This document shows, piece by piece, positions 1 through 7,710 of a stretch of DNA of 33,047 bases; position 1 is the stretch's first letter; each line of letters begins with the position of its first letter. This DNA comes from Novosphingobium sp. UBA6272 (GTDB lineage: Bacteria > Pseudomonadota > Alphaproteobacteria > Sphingomonadales > Sphingomonadaceae). The DNA lies in contig NZ_DJUW01000025.1 in NCBI RefSeq assembly GCF_002440635.1, positions 1-33,047 of the forward strand. Reading direction: 5' to 3'. The translations under genes and the position numbers were made by a program. The notes under the pieces are model-generated. The model was given only the letters and a program-made list of their open reading frames with translations. It was not told where the DNA came from and searched no databases.

Positions 1-539
<539 letters not shown>

Positions 540-541
540 GG

Positions 542-598
542 GTTGGTCCCCTTCTCGCCCCGTTTTCGCGACCAACAACCCTTCGGTAAGGGATGTTG
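542..598 (-). promoter_or_regulatory. ctrA leader: two overlapping inverted repeats
   Basis: In the leftward leader a first hairpin can form from 598 to 573 (11-bp stem with one mismatch, four-base loop). A second inverted repeat pairs GTTGGTC (from 576) with GACCAAC (542-548), and its right arm overlaps the end of the ctrA Shine-Dalgarno. The two structures compete for bases 573-576, so they could be alternative folds. Seen directly; any regulatory role is inference. Confidence 0.35.
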
Positions 599-605
599 AG
601 CGCCA

Positions 606-669
606 TTAACCATATGACCAATGAAAGAGAAAGGTTAATTTCTCGTAAACGGCTGGATTCCGGCGAGTC
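606..669 (-). promoter_or_regulatory. ctrA control region: CtrA-box-like sites and two GANTC methylation sites
   Basis: A TTAACCAT half-site lies at 606-613. On the leftward strand 650-635 reads TTTA-N7-TTAAC, one mismatch from the CtrA box TTAA-N7-TTAAC. GATTC (656-660) and GAGTC (665-669) are both GANTC sites for CcrM methylation. Caulobacter ctrA is autoregulated by CtrA and its P1 promoter is repressed by full GANTC methylation, so this arrangement fits a conserved control scheme. The transcription start was not determined. Confidence 0.6.
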
Positions 670-690
670 GCAAGGAGGGGATAAACCAGG

Positions 691-876
691 TTAAGCGTTC
701 TCCTTGCCAGGCTCGGTCCGTTCGCGGCTTTGCTTGCGGTCGATCAGCTCGGTCTGAACTTTGGTCTTGGGGTCCAGCAGCGATGCCATGAACAGGCCAA
801 TGCCCACCAAGACGCTGCCACCAGAATTGCGCTTTGGCCGCTTTGGCGGTTTTCCCTTCAGCCGGGCCAAAGGCAT
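691..876 (-). CDS. Small basic protein with a short hydrophobic segment, unknown function
   Basis: This 61-residue ORF starts 6 bases after the stop of the DUF4112 gene and has a good Shine-Dalgarno (GGAGGG, 9 bases before the ATG at 876), so it is probably co-translated with it. The N-terminus is strongly basic (RLKGKPPKRPKRN). A short hydrophobic stretch follows (VLVGIGLFMASLL, about residues 23-35), then a charged tail rich in K, R and E. The hydrophobic stretch is short for a transmembrane helix but could anchor in the membrane. I do not recognise a family. Support comes from the ribosome site and spacing rather than homology. Confidence 0.5.
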   Translation of the reverse strand: MPLARLKGKPPKRPKRNSGGSVLVGIGLFMASLLDPKTKVQTELIDRKQSRERTEPGKENA

Positions 877-881
877 CCGCT

Positions 882-1295
882 TCAACCCTCCAACACGCGG
901 GTCTTGGGGTGATGCTTGTCGAGGTGCTTCTTGATGATCTTCAGATTGCGGGTGTTCGAGCGGTAGAGGAAGTCGAACAGGTCCCCGGCCAACGGCACTG
1001 CCCCGACCAGCGTGTCGAACCCGACATTGCCGGCCATCCGCCAGAGCTGCCACTTCGGCATGCCGAGGTTGCGCGCTTCCCATACCATATAGAGCCCGAG
1101 CACGGCGGCGATTGCGTCGCCGGCCACCGGGATCAGCCCCAACAGCGCGTCGAGCCCGACCTTGCGGTTCAGGCCCGGTAGGTGGATCATCCCCTCAAGC
1201 AATTGCTCAAGCGACTCGATCCGGCGGCGTACCGAGAGCGGATCGGTGCCCAGCGGCAGTTCGGCGCTCATCCGCCGCAGGTTACCATCGACCAT
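882..1295 (-). CDS. DUF4112 domain membrane protein
   Basis: This 137-residue protein matches the DUF4112 pattern: a charged N-terminal part (RRRIESLEQLLEG), then two similar glycine- and hydrophobic-rich blocks, GLDALLGLIPVAGD (about residues 47-60) and GFDTLVGAVPLAGDLFD (about 91-107). The blocks look like an internal duplication. A hydrophobic run between them (AIAAVLGLYMVW) could be a membrane segment. The C-terminus is basic (NLKIIKKHLDKHHPKTR). The function of the family is unknown. An internal ATG (MSAELPLG, about residue 9) is an alternative start. It lies between the solute-binding protein gene (42 bases upstream) and the small basic protein gene. Confidence 0.85.
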   Translation of the reverse strand: MVDGNLRRMSAELPLGTDPLSVRRRIESLEQLLEGMIHLPGLNRKVGLDALLGLIPVAGDAIAAVLGLYMVWEARNLGMPKWQLWRMAGNVGFDTLVGAVPLAGDLFDFLYRSNTRNLKIIKKHLDKHHPKTRVLEG

Positions 1296-1337
1296 TCCAG
1301 CGACCCTTTGCCAGACCGGACCAGCTGCCGGCCGCTT

Positions 1338-2804
1338 CTATTTGGGGAGCATCGCCAGCGACATCAAGGGATGTACCGCAAGCCGGTTGGGCTCGAACCC
1401 GGAAACCGAACCGCTTACCAGCGACCAGCGGATCGGCACCCCTAGCGGAATATAGCCGTTGGCGACGGTGATCTGCGCTTCGGCCTGCGAAACCAGTTCG
1501 GCCCGCTTGGCCGGATCCGCTTCCATCAGCGCTTCCGCTACCAGCTTGTCAGCCGCCGGACTGCAACCTGCCGGCTGGCTGGCGCAGGACAGGCGGTTGA
1601 AGAACCAGAAGGCGCTGCCATAGCTGGCAACCGCATCGACCAGCCTGAGATCGGCATCGGCATCGATCCCGACGCGCAGCGTTTCGATCCCGATCAGCTT
1701 GAGGTCTTGCTGAAGCCGCACGAACAGCGCGTCGGCCCCGGGTCCGCTGGGCAAACCGATCCGCAGTTGTACCGACCGTCCGCCTTGCTTCCATTCTGCC
1801 ACCCGCGAACTGGCAAGCGCGCGGCGCTCCTCAAGGCTGCGGCCGGACCAGCGCTCACCGATCGTGCCATTGTCTTCGGCCAGGCCCGGGTTGACCACGC
1901 GGGTGGTGGTAACCCAGCCGGCCAGGTTGACCGCACCGACCAGAGCCTGCCGGTCGATCGCCATGGCCACCGCCTCCCGGTTCTCGGTTTTCCCAAGGAA
2001 GCCATCCTCATGAACCGTGGCCAGTCCGAACAGGCCGCCGACCGGATCGAGCCGGATCGCACCGCGCGCCACACCCATGGCATCGAGCCGGGGGAAATCG
2101 GCGAGCGTGCCGCCCAGCACCAGATCGACATCGCCGGTGTTGAATTTCTCGATTGCGGTCTTGGCCGGGAGCGAGACGAGTTCAAGCCGCCGGGCGCGGT
2201 TGGTCCAGCGTTCATCCTGCGGCATGCCGCGATCCAACGGTGGGATCGGCCGGAGCAGCGCGCTGTCCTTCTCGCGCCGCAGCCGCATCGGCCCGGCCCC
2301 GCGGTTGCGGTTGGTCAGGCCCAGTTCGGGCTGGGCCAAAACTTGCAGCAGTTCGGGCTGGCGGCTCGACAAGCGGATCTCGATCACTCGGCCGGCCATA
2401 GCGCGTACCTCGGCGATCACGCCCAGATCCTGGCCAAGCGCGGTGCCGCGCTGCGCGGCCATTGCTCGGGCCAGGGCCAGGCGAGCGCTTTCACCGCTAA
2501 TCTCACTGCCATCCGGCCAGGTCCCGTCGCGCAAACGGAAAATGAAGCTCAGCCCGTCGTCGGTTACGATCCAGCGATCGGCGAGCGCCGGAACCACGCG
2601 GCCCTGTTCGTCAAAGCCGACCAGTCCTTCGATAGTCGCGCCGCGCATCAATTGTGCTGCCAGCGGGAGTCGCGGTCCGGGCATGAAAGCCCCCGCCGAC
2701 GGTCCGATCACCGCCACTTCGACCGGGCGATCATCGTCACCGAAGCAGCCGCTGAGCGCCAGGGCCAGCGGAACTAAGGCAAGACTTTTGCGGCGCAGTA
2801 CCAT
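1338..2804 (-). CDS. ABC transporter substrate-binding lipoprotein, family 5
   Basis: This 488-residue protein of the SBP_bac_5 type (peptide/nickel class) would bind small peptides or similar ligands outside the inner membrane. The chosen ATG at 2804 opens a lipoprotein signal: basic MVLRRK, a hydrophobic core, and the lipobox LSGC with the lipidated Cys at about residue 19. The ORF can be extended upstream to 2855, but that would bury the signal peptide. Family features include the early DRWIVTDDGLSFIFRLRDGTWPDG block and the later region with REAVAMAIDRQALV. No permease or ATPase gene is adjacent, so it either works with a transporter encoded elsewhere or is an orphan. The ligand cannot be predicted. 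Confidence 0.85.
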   Translation of the reverse strand: MVLRRKSLALVPLALALSGCFGDDDRPVEVAVIGPSAGAFMPGPRLPLAAQLMRGATIEGLVGFDEQGRVVPALADRWIVTDDGLSFIFRLRDGTWPDGSEISGESARLALARAMAAQRGTALGQDLGVIAEVRAMAGRVIEIRLSSRQPELLQVLAQPELGLTNRNRGAGPMRLRREKDSALLRPIPPLDRGMPQDERWTNRARRLELVSLPAKTAIEKFNTGDVDLVLGGTLADFPRLDAMGVARGAIRLDPVGGLFGLATVHEDGFLGKTENREAVAMAIDRQALVGAVNLAGWVTTTRVVNPGLAEDNGTIGERWSGRSLEERRALASSRVAEWKQGGRSVQLRIGLPSGPGADALFVRLQQDLKLIGIETLRVGIDADADLRLVDAVASYGSAFWFFNRLSCASQPAGCSPAADKLVAEALMEADPAKRAELVSQAEAQITVANGYIPLGVPIRWSLVSGSVSGFEPNRLAVHPLMSLAMLPK

Positions 2805-2864
2805 TGCGCGGCCAGTCCTATCCGAATTTTGCTGAGCCGCACAGGTGCCTTGCACCTGTATGGA

Positions 2865-3224
2865 CTAGATCTTGCGCAGTTCGCCAAGCTCTTGCTGGGA
2901 AAGTGGCGGGCGGACATAGCGCGGTGTGCGATCGCCTTCGTCAAGCGGAGCGCGGACCACCCGGGGGTCGATCTCTTCGCGGAAGGCGATCCCGCAGCGG
3001 CTGTCCTGGACCCAGGCCACCGCTCCTTCGGTCCAGCCGAGGTTGCGCAGGTTGATGAACACCATCTGGCCGCGTTGAATGCGCTGGACGCCGTCGCCCA
3101 TCAGGCCGCCGGCCGAAAGGTTGCGCACGCGAATGCGTTGCTCGCCCTCGACCCCGTCGATCCGAAGATCGGCCATGACGAACAGGCTGTCCCGTCCGAT
3201 TTGCCGATGATCGCTATCGCTCAT
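2865..3224 (-). CDS. PilZ domain protein, probable c-di-GMP binder
   Basis: This 119-residue single-domain PilZ protein keeps both parts of the c-di-GMP signature: RQIGR (RxxxR, near residue 8) and, about 25 residues later, RNLSAGGL (the D/N-x-S-x-x-G element). The ensuing strands (GQMVFINLRNLGWTEGAVAWVQDSRCGIAF) fit the PilZ beta-barrel, followed by a charged, proline-containing tail. The ATG at 3224 is chosen because GAGG lies 7 bases before it; a GTG two codons upstream is the alternative. A stand-alone PilZ protein would act as a receptor passing the second messenger to a partner protein, which is not identifiable here. Confidence 0.88.
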   Translation of the reverse strand: MSDSDHRQIGRDSLFVMADLRIDGVEGEQRIRVRNLSAGGLMGDGVQRIQRGQMVFINLRNLGWTEGAVAWVQDSRCGIAFREEIDPRVVRAPLDEGDRTPRYVRPPLSQQELGELRKI

Positions 3225-3367
3225 GCCCACGCCTCATGTTTCCAGTTCAGGTCCAAATCGTCCCAGACAAGGAGCCCATAGGGACTCCAATCTCGCCGAA
3301 TTTAGAACAGGACTGGCAAAAAAGCGGTTAACGCGCCAGCAACACCAAGACTTTGACGGCAAGCCCT

Positions 3368-3826
3368 TCAATCATCCCGGGAAATTTTCTCACGGCGCTC
3401 ATGCGCTTCCTGGGCTTCAACCGTCATGGTTGCGATCGGGCGGGCCGAGAGCCGCCCCAGACCGATCGGCTCACCAGTCACTTCGCAATAGCCGTATTCG
3501 CCCTCCTCGATTCGCCGCAGCGCCGAATCGATCTTGGTGATCAGCTTGCGCTGCCGGTCACGGGTGCGCAGTTCGATGCCCCAGTCGGTTTCGCTTGAAG
3601 CGCGGTCATTGAGGTCGGGTTCGCGGATCGGCCCATCCTGCAGCGACTGCAAGGTATCTTGCGCCGCAGAAAGGATCAGTTTCTTCCATTCGAGCAATAG
3701 TCTGCGGTAATAATCGAGCTGCGCTTCGCCCATGTAGGGTTCGTTTTCGCTGGGAGCATAGTTTTCCCCAAGCGCCCGCTTGGCTTTGGCCAGAACGTCG
3801 ATTTCGTCGCCGAGAACACTCGCCAT
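3368..3826 (-). CDS. dksA: DksA/TraR-family RNA polymerase-binding regulator with a degenerate zinc finger
   Basis: This 152-residue DksA-type factor acts with ppGpp at the RNA polymerase secondary channel. The N-terminal coiled-coil region (YMGEAQLDYYRRLLLEWKKLIL) and the C-terminal block (RIEEGEYGYCEVTGEPIGLGRLSARPIATMTVEAQEAHE, described in parts) follow the family order. Only one of the four zinc ligands of E. coli DksA remains: the CxxC pairs read C-E-V-T and T-V-E-A. Such variants are common in alphaproteobacteria and probably fold without zinc. The coiled-coil tip keeps acidic residues (ASSETDW region). The ATG at 3826 follows GGAG by 5 bases; a GTG at 3844 would add six residues. Confidence 0.9.
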   Translation of the reverse strand: MASVLGDEIDVLAKAKRALGENYAPSENEPYMGEAQLDYYRRLLLEWKKLILSAAQDTLQSLQDGPIREPDLNDRASSETDWGIELRTRDRQRKLITKIDSALRRIEEGEYGYCEVTGEPIGLGRLSARPIATMTVEAQEAHERREKISRDD

Positions 3827-3912
3827 AAACTCTCCAAATGTCACCGGCCGGGTTGGCGGGTTCCTGCAGCCCCGGGCATTCCCGACAGCCGCCCGTAGCC
3901 GGTTCGAGCGCG

Positions 3913-3941
3913 CCTATAGAGGTCCGCAGAATCCCGCACAA
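3913..3941 (-). promoter_or_regulatory. Probable promoter of dksA
   Basis: On the leftward strand TTGTGC (3941-3936) and TATAGG (3918-3913) are separated by exactly 17 bases, about 87 bases before the dksA ATG. A GANTC site (3929-3933) lies in the spacer. Each hexamer matches 4 of 6 sigma-70 consensus bases. Confidence 0.45.
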
Positions 3942-4016
3942 GCGGCAATCGGGGGGCGCATTATTATGGGCCGGATTAGGCTCTGCTGAACGCCTGCGGA
4001 CAAATCTTCGCGGCCG

Positions 4017-4032
4017 TTAACCTTTTGTTGAC
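4017..4032 (+). promoter_or_regulatory. CtrA-box-like site upstream of the Sel1 gene
   Basis: TTAA-N7-TTGAC at this position differs by one base from the CtrA consensus TTAA-N7-TTAAC. It lies 65 bases before the Sel1-repeat gene and about 190 bases before dksA on the other strand. Binding is inferred. Confidence 0.45.
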
Positions 4033-4096
4033 CATGATCCGTAACTTTGGGGGTGCAAGGCGGACCACGAAACCCGCCACAAGGGGGTACGTTGAG

Positions 4097-4450
4097 ATGA
4101 GCACAGCCTGGATCGATAACTCGCCAATTTCCGGTACTTATGCCGGTGCCGCAATGCCGGCCGATGAGAGCCGTGAGGACCTGCTGGTCGCCAGCTGCCT
4201 CGCCGCCGCTGCCCAGGGCGATACCAGTGCCTACTACGATCTGGGGGTCGCCTACTCGACCGGCAGCCACGGCGTGGACTGCGACCTGATCGAGGCGCAC
4301 AAGTGGTTCAACCTGGCCGCCGTTGCCGGCCATGCCGAAGCCGCGATGTGCCGCGCCGATATCAGCGACGAAATGACCGCCCGCGAAGTGGCCGAAGCAC
4401 AGCGCCGCGCGCGCGAATGGCTCGGCGCTTCCACCCGCCGCGCAGCCTAA
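4097..4450 (+). CDS. Small Sel1-like repeat protein
   Basis: This 117-residue protein has one clear Sel1-like (SLR) helical pair: AQGDTSAYYDLGVAYSTG followed by DLIEAHKWFNLAAVAGHAEAAMCR, with the conserved A/G spacing. A short linker and a helical tail end in TRRAA. Such repeats mediate protein-protein contacts; no catalytic motif or signal peptide is visible. The ATG at 4097 is preceded by an AAGGGGG ribosome site; the ORF extends to 4025 but without a better start. A CtrA-like box lies upstream, so expression may be tied to the cell cycle. Its stop overlaps the stop of the convergent DUF482 gene by bases 4447-4450. Confidence 0.75.
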   Translation: MSTAWIDNSPISGTYAGAAMPADESREDLLVASCLAAAAQGDTSAYYDLGVAYSTGSHGVDCDLIEAHKWFNLAAVAGHAEAAMCRADISDEMTAREVAEAQRRAREWLGASTRRAA

Positions 4451-5571
4451 CCTTCCTTCCTGAACGGGGTGCGCGCGGCCAGGTAGTTCTGGTCCATCGC
4501 CACCCCTGCCCGTTCCCGCTCGAGGAACTCCTCGACCGCGCTGCGGAAACCGGGATGGGCGATCCAGTGGGCCGACCAGGTCTGCACCGGTTCATAGCCG
4601 CGAGCGAGCTTGTGCCCGCCTTGCGCCCCGGCCTCGACCCGCTTCAGGCCGCGCGCGATCGCCACGTCGATCGCCTGATAATAGCACAGCTCGAAGTGCA
4701 GGAACGGCCGCTCGATCAGCGCGCCCCAATAGCGGCCATAGAGCGCGTCCGGCCCGGCAAAGTTCAGCGCCCCGGCCACCGCCTGCCCGTCGAGGTAGGC
4801 GAGGATCAGCACCACGCTGTCCCCCATCCGCTCCCCGAACAGGGTGAAGGCCTCACGCGTCAGGTAGGGGTGGCCCCACTTGCGCGCGCCGGTATCCTGA
4901 TAGAATTCCCAGAACGCGTCCCATTCCGCCGCACCGATTTCGGCGCCGGTCAGCACGCGGATCTCCACCCCTTGCTGTGCCGCGGCGCGTTCCTTGCGGA
5001 TGTCCTTGCGCTTGCGCGATGACAGCGCAGCCAGAAACTCCTCGAAATCGGCATAGCCGCGGTTTTCCCAGTGGAACTGGATGTCATTGCGGATCAGCCA
5101 ACCGGCCCGCTCGAACAGCGGCACCTGTTCGGGCGCAACGAAGGTCGCATGGGCCGAAGACAGGCCATTCTCTGCACAGACCTGTTCGGCAGCGCGCAAC
5201 AGCGGCAAGGCCAGCGCGTGATCGGCCAACAGCAGGCGCGGGCCCGTGGCCGGGGTGAACGGCGCGGCGATTTGCAGCTTGGGGTAATAGCTGCCGCCGG
5301 CGCGATGCCAGGCATCGGCCCAGGCATGGTCGAAGACATATTCGCCCTGGCTGTGGCTCTTGAGGTAGGCCGGCAAAGCTGCGGCCAGCCGTCCCCCGGT
5401 ATCCGCGATCACGATCGGGGCGGCCGACCAGCCGGTTCCGGAGCCGACCGAACCCGAATCCTCCAGCGCGGTCAGGAACGCGTGGCTCATGAAGGGATTG
5501 CCGCCAGCCAGCGCGTCCCACTCAGCCGCGGGAAGCGATCCGACCGATGGAGCAACCCGAGCCTCGATCAC
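4447..5571 (-). CDS. DUF482 / FemAB-related GNAT-fold acyltransferase
   Basis: This 374-residue protein belongs to the COG3146/DUF482 family, related to FemAB peptidyltransferases with two GNAT-like folds. Recognisable segments are NPFMSHAFLTALEDSGS near the N-terminus, the aromatic block YVFDHAWADAWHRAGG and YYPKLQIAAPFTP, the basic helix SSRKRKDIRKERAAA in the middle, and the C-terminal hallmark GAQGGHKLARGYEP with nearby ELCYYQAID. Members are annotated as peptidoglycan-related or general N-acyltransferases; the true substrate is unknown. The start is a GTG at 5571 overlapping the stop of the phosphodiesterase gene (GTGA, 5568-5571), which implies translational coupling. Confidence 0.88.
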   Translation of the reverse strand: MIEARVAPSVGSLPAAEWDALAGGNPFMSHAFLTALEDSGSVGSGTGWSAAPIVIADTGGRLAAALPAYLKSHSQGEYVFDHAWADAWHRAGGSYYPKLQIAAPFTPATGPRLLLADHALALPLLRAAEQVCAENGLSSAHATFVAPEQVPLFERAGWLIRNDIQFHWENRGYADFEEFLAALSSRKRKDIRKERAAAQQGVEIRVLTGAEIGAAEWDAFWEFYQDTGARKWGHPYLTREAFTLFGERMGDSVVLILAYLDGQAVAGALNFAGPDALYGRYWGALIERPFLHFELCYYQAIDVAIARGLKRVEAGAQGGHKLARGYEPVQTWSAHWIAHPGFRSAVEEFLERERAGVAMDQNYLAARTPFRKEG

Positions 5572-6338
5572 GCGACGCCGCCACCCTCCGCAATCGGTGC
5601 GTCGGCGTGTTCTGCCGCCCGCTCGCGGTGTTCGGCCGAGCGCACGGTCCAGGTCAGCACCGGCAGCCCGCGCTTGCGCTGCGCGGCGGCAAACCGGCTC
5701 GGCAGATCGCGGATGTCATAGGCAAGGAAATCGGGCCTCGCCGCCCACAGCGAGAGGCGGCGGCGGATCCGCCCGGGCAGCGCCTTGTCATTCTCTTCGG
5801 TGACCACCAACCCGCGCACGGTAAGCGGCGAGCGATCGGCGAACCAGCGCACCACCCGCGGGTCAAAGCTCATGATCGCATGCTGCCCGGTATAGCCTTC
5901 CAGCACCCGCCGCGCCGCTTGGCACAGCGCCCCGGCGTGGCGGAAGCTGCCCCGGCGGGACTTGATCTCGATCAGGATCGGCACCCGCCCGGCGACTTCC
6001 TCCAGCATCCGCCGCAAGGTCGGGATCCGGTCATGGCCGCCGCTCAGTTCAATCCGCGCCAGTTCCTCGCTGCCGCGCTGGGCGAGCGGGCCGCTCTCGG
6101 CGGTCAGCCGGTCGAGCTCCCAATCGTGGAACACCATCGCCTGCCCGTCAGCGGAACGCTGGACATCGCATTCGATCCCCATTCCCCGCTCGATCGCGCC
6201 GCGAAAGGCCGAGAGCGAATTTTCCGGAATGCCGGGCAGATGTAGCCCGCGATGGGCATAGGCCTGCCCGCCCAGCCAGGCCACTTTCTCAGGTTTGGGC
6301 GCAGGGGCCCGCCACTTGTCAAGCAGGGCGAACGGCAA
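5568..6338 (-). CDS. Glycerophosphodiester phosphodiesterase family protein
   Basis: This 256-residue TIM-barrel GDPD enzyme would hydrolyse glycerophosphodiesters, or related phosphodiesters, to glycerol-3-phosphate and an alcohol. The catalytic signature is present: AHRGLHLPGIPENSLSAF (His-Arg pair and Glu-Asn, about residues 28-45), GIECDVQ (ExD metal ligands), VFHDWELDRLT (second His), and ILIEIKS (ExK). There is no signal peptide, so it is probably cytosolic. The start is the TTG at 6338; an internal GTG at 6284 is possible. It overlaps the upstream RidA gene by 20 bases and the DUF482 gene by 4, within a leftward operon. A role in lipid turnover is plausible but unproven. Confidence 0.9.
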   Translation of the reverse strand: MPFALLDKWRAPAPKPEKVAWLGGQAYAHRGLHLPGIPENSLSAFRGAIERGMGIECDVQRSADGQAMVFHDWELDRLTAESGPLAQRGSEELARIELSGGHDRIPTLRRMLEEVAGRVPILIEIKSRRGSFRHAGALCQAARRVLEGYTGQHAIMSFDPRVVRWFADRSPLTVRGLVVTEENDKALPGRIRRRLSLWAARPDFLAYDIRDLPSRFAAAQRKRGLPVLTWTVRSAEHRERAAEHADAPIAEGGGVA

Positions 6339-6780
6339 CGATCGCGTCCACTTCCACCGCCACGCCCAGGGGCAGGCTGGGCACGCCGACCGCGCTGCGG
6401 GCGTGCTTGCCGGCCTCGCCGAACACCGCGACCATCAGTTCGGAAGCGCCGTTGGCAACCTTGGGCTGGTCGGTAAAGTCGGCCGTCGAATTGATGAAGG
6501 CCCCCAGCTTGACCACCCGCTCGACCCGCTCGAGCGAGCCGAGCGCGGCCTTGAGCTGGGCCAGGATCATCAGCCCGCAGCCCTGCGCCGCCTCGATCCC
6601 CCGCTCCAGCGTCACGTCCTCGCCCAGCCGGCCTTTCAGCAGCACGCCATCGACGAACGAGACTTGCCCCGAAACGTAGGCAAGCCCTCCGGCGATCACG
6701 ACCGGGACATAGGCCGCGACCGGCGCGGCTGGCTCGGGAAGGATGATGCCGAGTTCGGCCAGACGTGTTTCGATGCTCAT
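6319..6780 (-). CDS. RidA family protein (YjgF/YER057c/UK114)
   Basis: This 153-residue RidA-like protein is longer than the canonical ~130 and resembles the 150-residue subfamily often annotated as endoribonuclease L-PSP. Conserved pieces are GLAYVSGQVSFVDG, AAQGCGLMILAQLKAALGSLERVERVVKLGAFINS, and the C-terminal HARSAVGVPSLPLGVAVEVDAIVAV. The Arg of HARSAVG is the residue used by true RidA enzymes to bind the carboxylate of imine intermediates, so enamine/imine deamination is possible. The ATG at 6780 has AGGA 8 bases upstream; an extension to 6813 is less likely. It is the third gene of the leftward operon. Confidence 0.88.
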   Translation of the reverse strand: MSIETRLAELGIILPEPAAPVAAYVPVVIAGGLAYVSGQVSFVDGVLLKGRLGEDVTLERGIEAAQGCGLMILAQLKAALGSLERVERVVKLGAFINSTADFTDQPKVANGASELMVAVFGEAGKHARSAVGVPSLPLGVAVEVDAIVAVRPA

Positions 6781-6791
6781 GGGGACAATCC

Positions 6792-7406
6792 TTACAGGCG
6801 CGAGAGCAGCCACGGCAAGGCATGCTCCCAGGTATCGATCCGGGCGTGGGCGTGGCCGGCCTCAAACCCGCATGTGATGTGCGGAGCCAGCGTCGGCTCA
6901 CCACATAGGTGAAGGCGATCAATGTGAGGAACCATTTCGGCTGCCGAACCGTGATGCTGGGCCAGATCGTCGATAAACACCGCCTTCGACGGCTGGTACT
7001 TGTCGAGGATCGCCTGCAGCGCCGGACCCTTGGGCCCCTGGTTGGTGAACACCGGCAGGTCGATCCCGTGGGCCAGAAGCTGCTGACGCCGCGGCTCGTT
7101 GTGGCGGTCGGTCAGATTGGTCAGGATCACCACGTCGGCATGATCCTTCAGCGTGTTGATCGCCCCGACCGCCCCGGCAATCGGGGTCTGGCGGTGCATC
7201 TCGTTGTCGAAGAACATGCCAAGATAACGCCAGATATCTTCCGCCGGGACCGGATCGCCCGTCACCTTGTCGCGGATCGCCTTGGAGAAATCGTTGCCGA
7301 TCAGCTTGAACGAGACCGGCTGGGTCTCGTCCAGCCATTCGCCGAAGGGCACGATCATGTGCAGCAGCACCTCGTCGCAATCGCTGATGATCAGCGGCCT
7401 TGCCAT
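6792..7406 (-). CDS. HAD family hydrolase
   Basis: This 204-residue haloacid dehalogenase-fold protein has motif I SDCDEVLLH (nucleophile D8, general acid D10), motif II VVILTNLTD (Thr), and motif III/IV PSKAVFIDDLAQHHG with the Asp pair and a Lys nearby. A cap region occupies about residues 15-85. The likely reaction is hydrolysis of a small phosphorylated metabolite by an Mg2+-dependent aspartyl-phosphate mechanism; the substrate cannot be predicted. Its ATG shares the A with the preceding DUF3572 stop (TAATG at 7404-7408), so the two are coupled, and RidA follows 11 bases later. Confidence 0.9.
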   Translation of the reverse strand: MARPLIISDCDEVLLHMIVPFGEWLDETQPVSFKLIGNDFSKAIRDKVTGDPVPAEDIWRYLGMFFDNEMHRQTPIAGAVGAINTLKDHADVVILTNLTDRHNEPRRQQLLAHGIDLPVFTNQGPKGPALQAILDKYQPSKAVFIDDLAQHHGSAAEMVPHIDRLHLCGEPTLAPHITCGFEAGHAHARIDTWEHALPWLLSRL

Positions 7407-7636
7407 TACAGTTTCTCCCTTGCGGCCATCAGCTGGGCCGGTTCCACTTGCAGATGCGCCGCCGCCGCGACCAGATCGGGTTCATACTGCCCCAGAAAAT
7501 CCAGCACCGCGCCCAACACCGCCGGATCGCCCAGCCCGCCGCGCAGCGCCTCGGGCGTCAGCCCGGTCAGCGCGAGCAGGCGCCCGGCCCGGTCCCCGTC
7601 GCCCAGCACCCAGCCGAGCGCGCCCAGCGCCAGCAC
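7406..7636 (-). CDS. DUF3572 family protein (start uncertain)
   Basis: This small alpha-helical protein of the alphaproteobacterial DUF3572 family carries the pattern LALGALGWVLGDGDRAGRLL and GLTPEALRGGLGDPAVLGAVLDFLGQYEPDLV, followed by a short helix. Function is unknown. The GTG at 7636 gives 76 residues, but the reading frame stays open upstream through PDPA, a typical family N-terminus, back to a stop near 7698. That stretch contains no ATG, GTG or TTG, so a longer form would need CTG or ATT. The gene heads the leftward HAD-RidA-GDPD-DUF482 chain and its 5' end faces divK, 74 bases away. Confidence 0.8.
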   Translation of the reverse strand: MLALGALGWVLGDGDRAGRLLALTGLTPEALRGGLGDPAVLGAVLDFLGQYEPDLVAAAAHLQVEPAQLMAAREKL

Positions 7637-7710
7637 GGCCGGATCGGGAGCGGGGGATGAAGGTTCGCGCAGAATTGTCAGGGACTCCGGCAGCGGCTAG
7701 GGCTGCGCTC

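Noticed and set aside
3310..3350. Terminator after dksA (T-run near GTTAAC)
   Set aside because: The run is upstream of dksA's end relative to its direction of reading only by position; the stem would be three base pairs, too weak to support.
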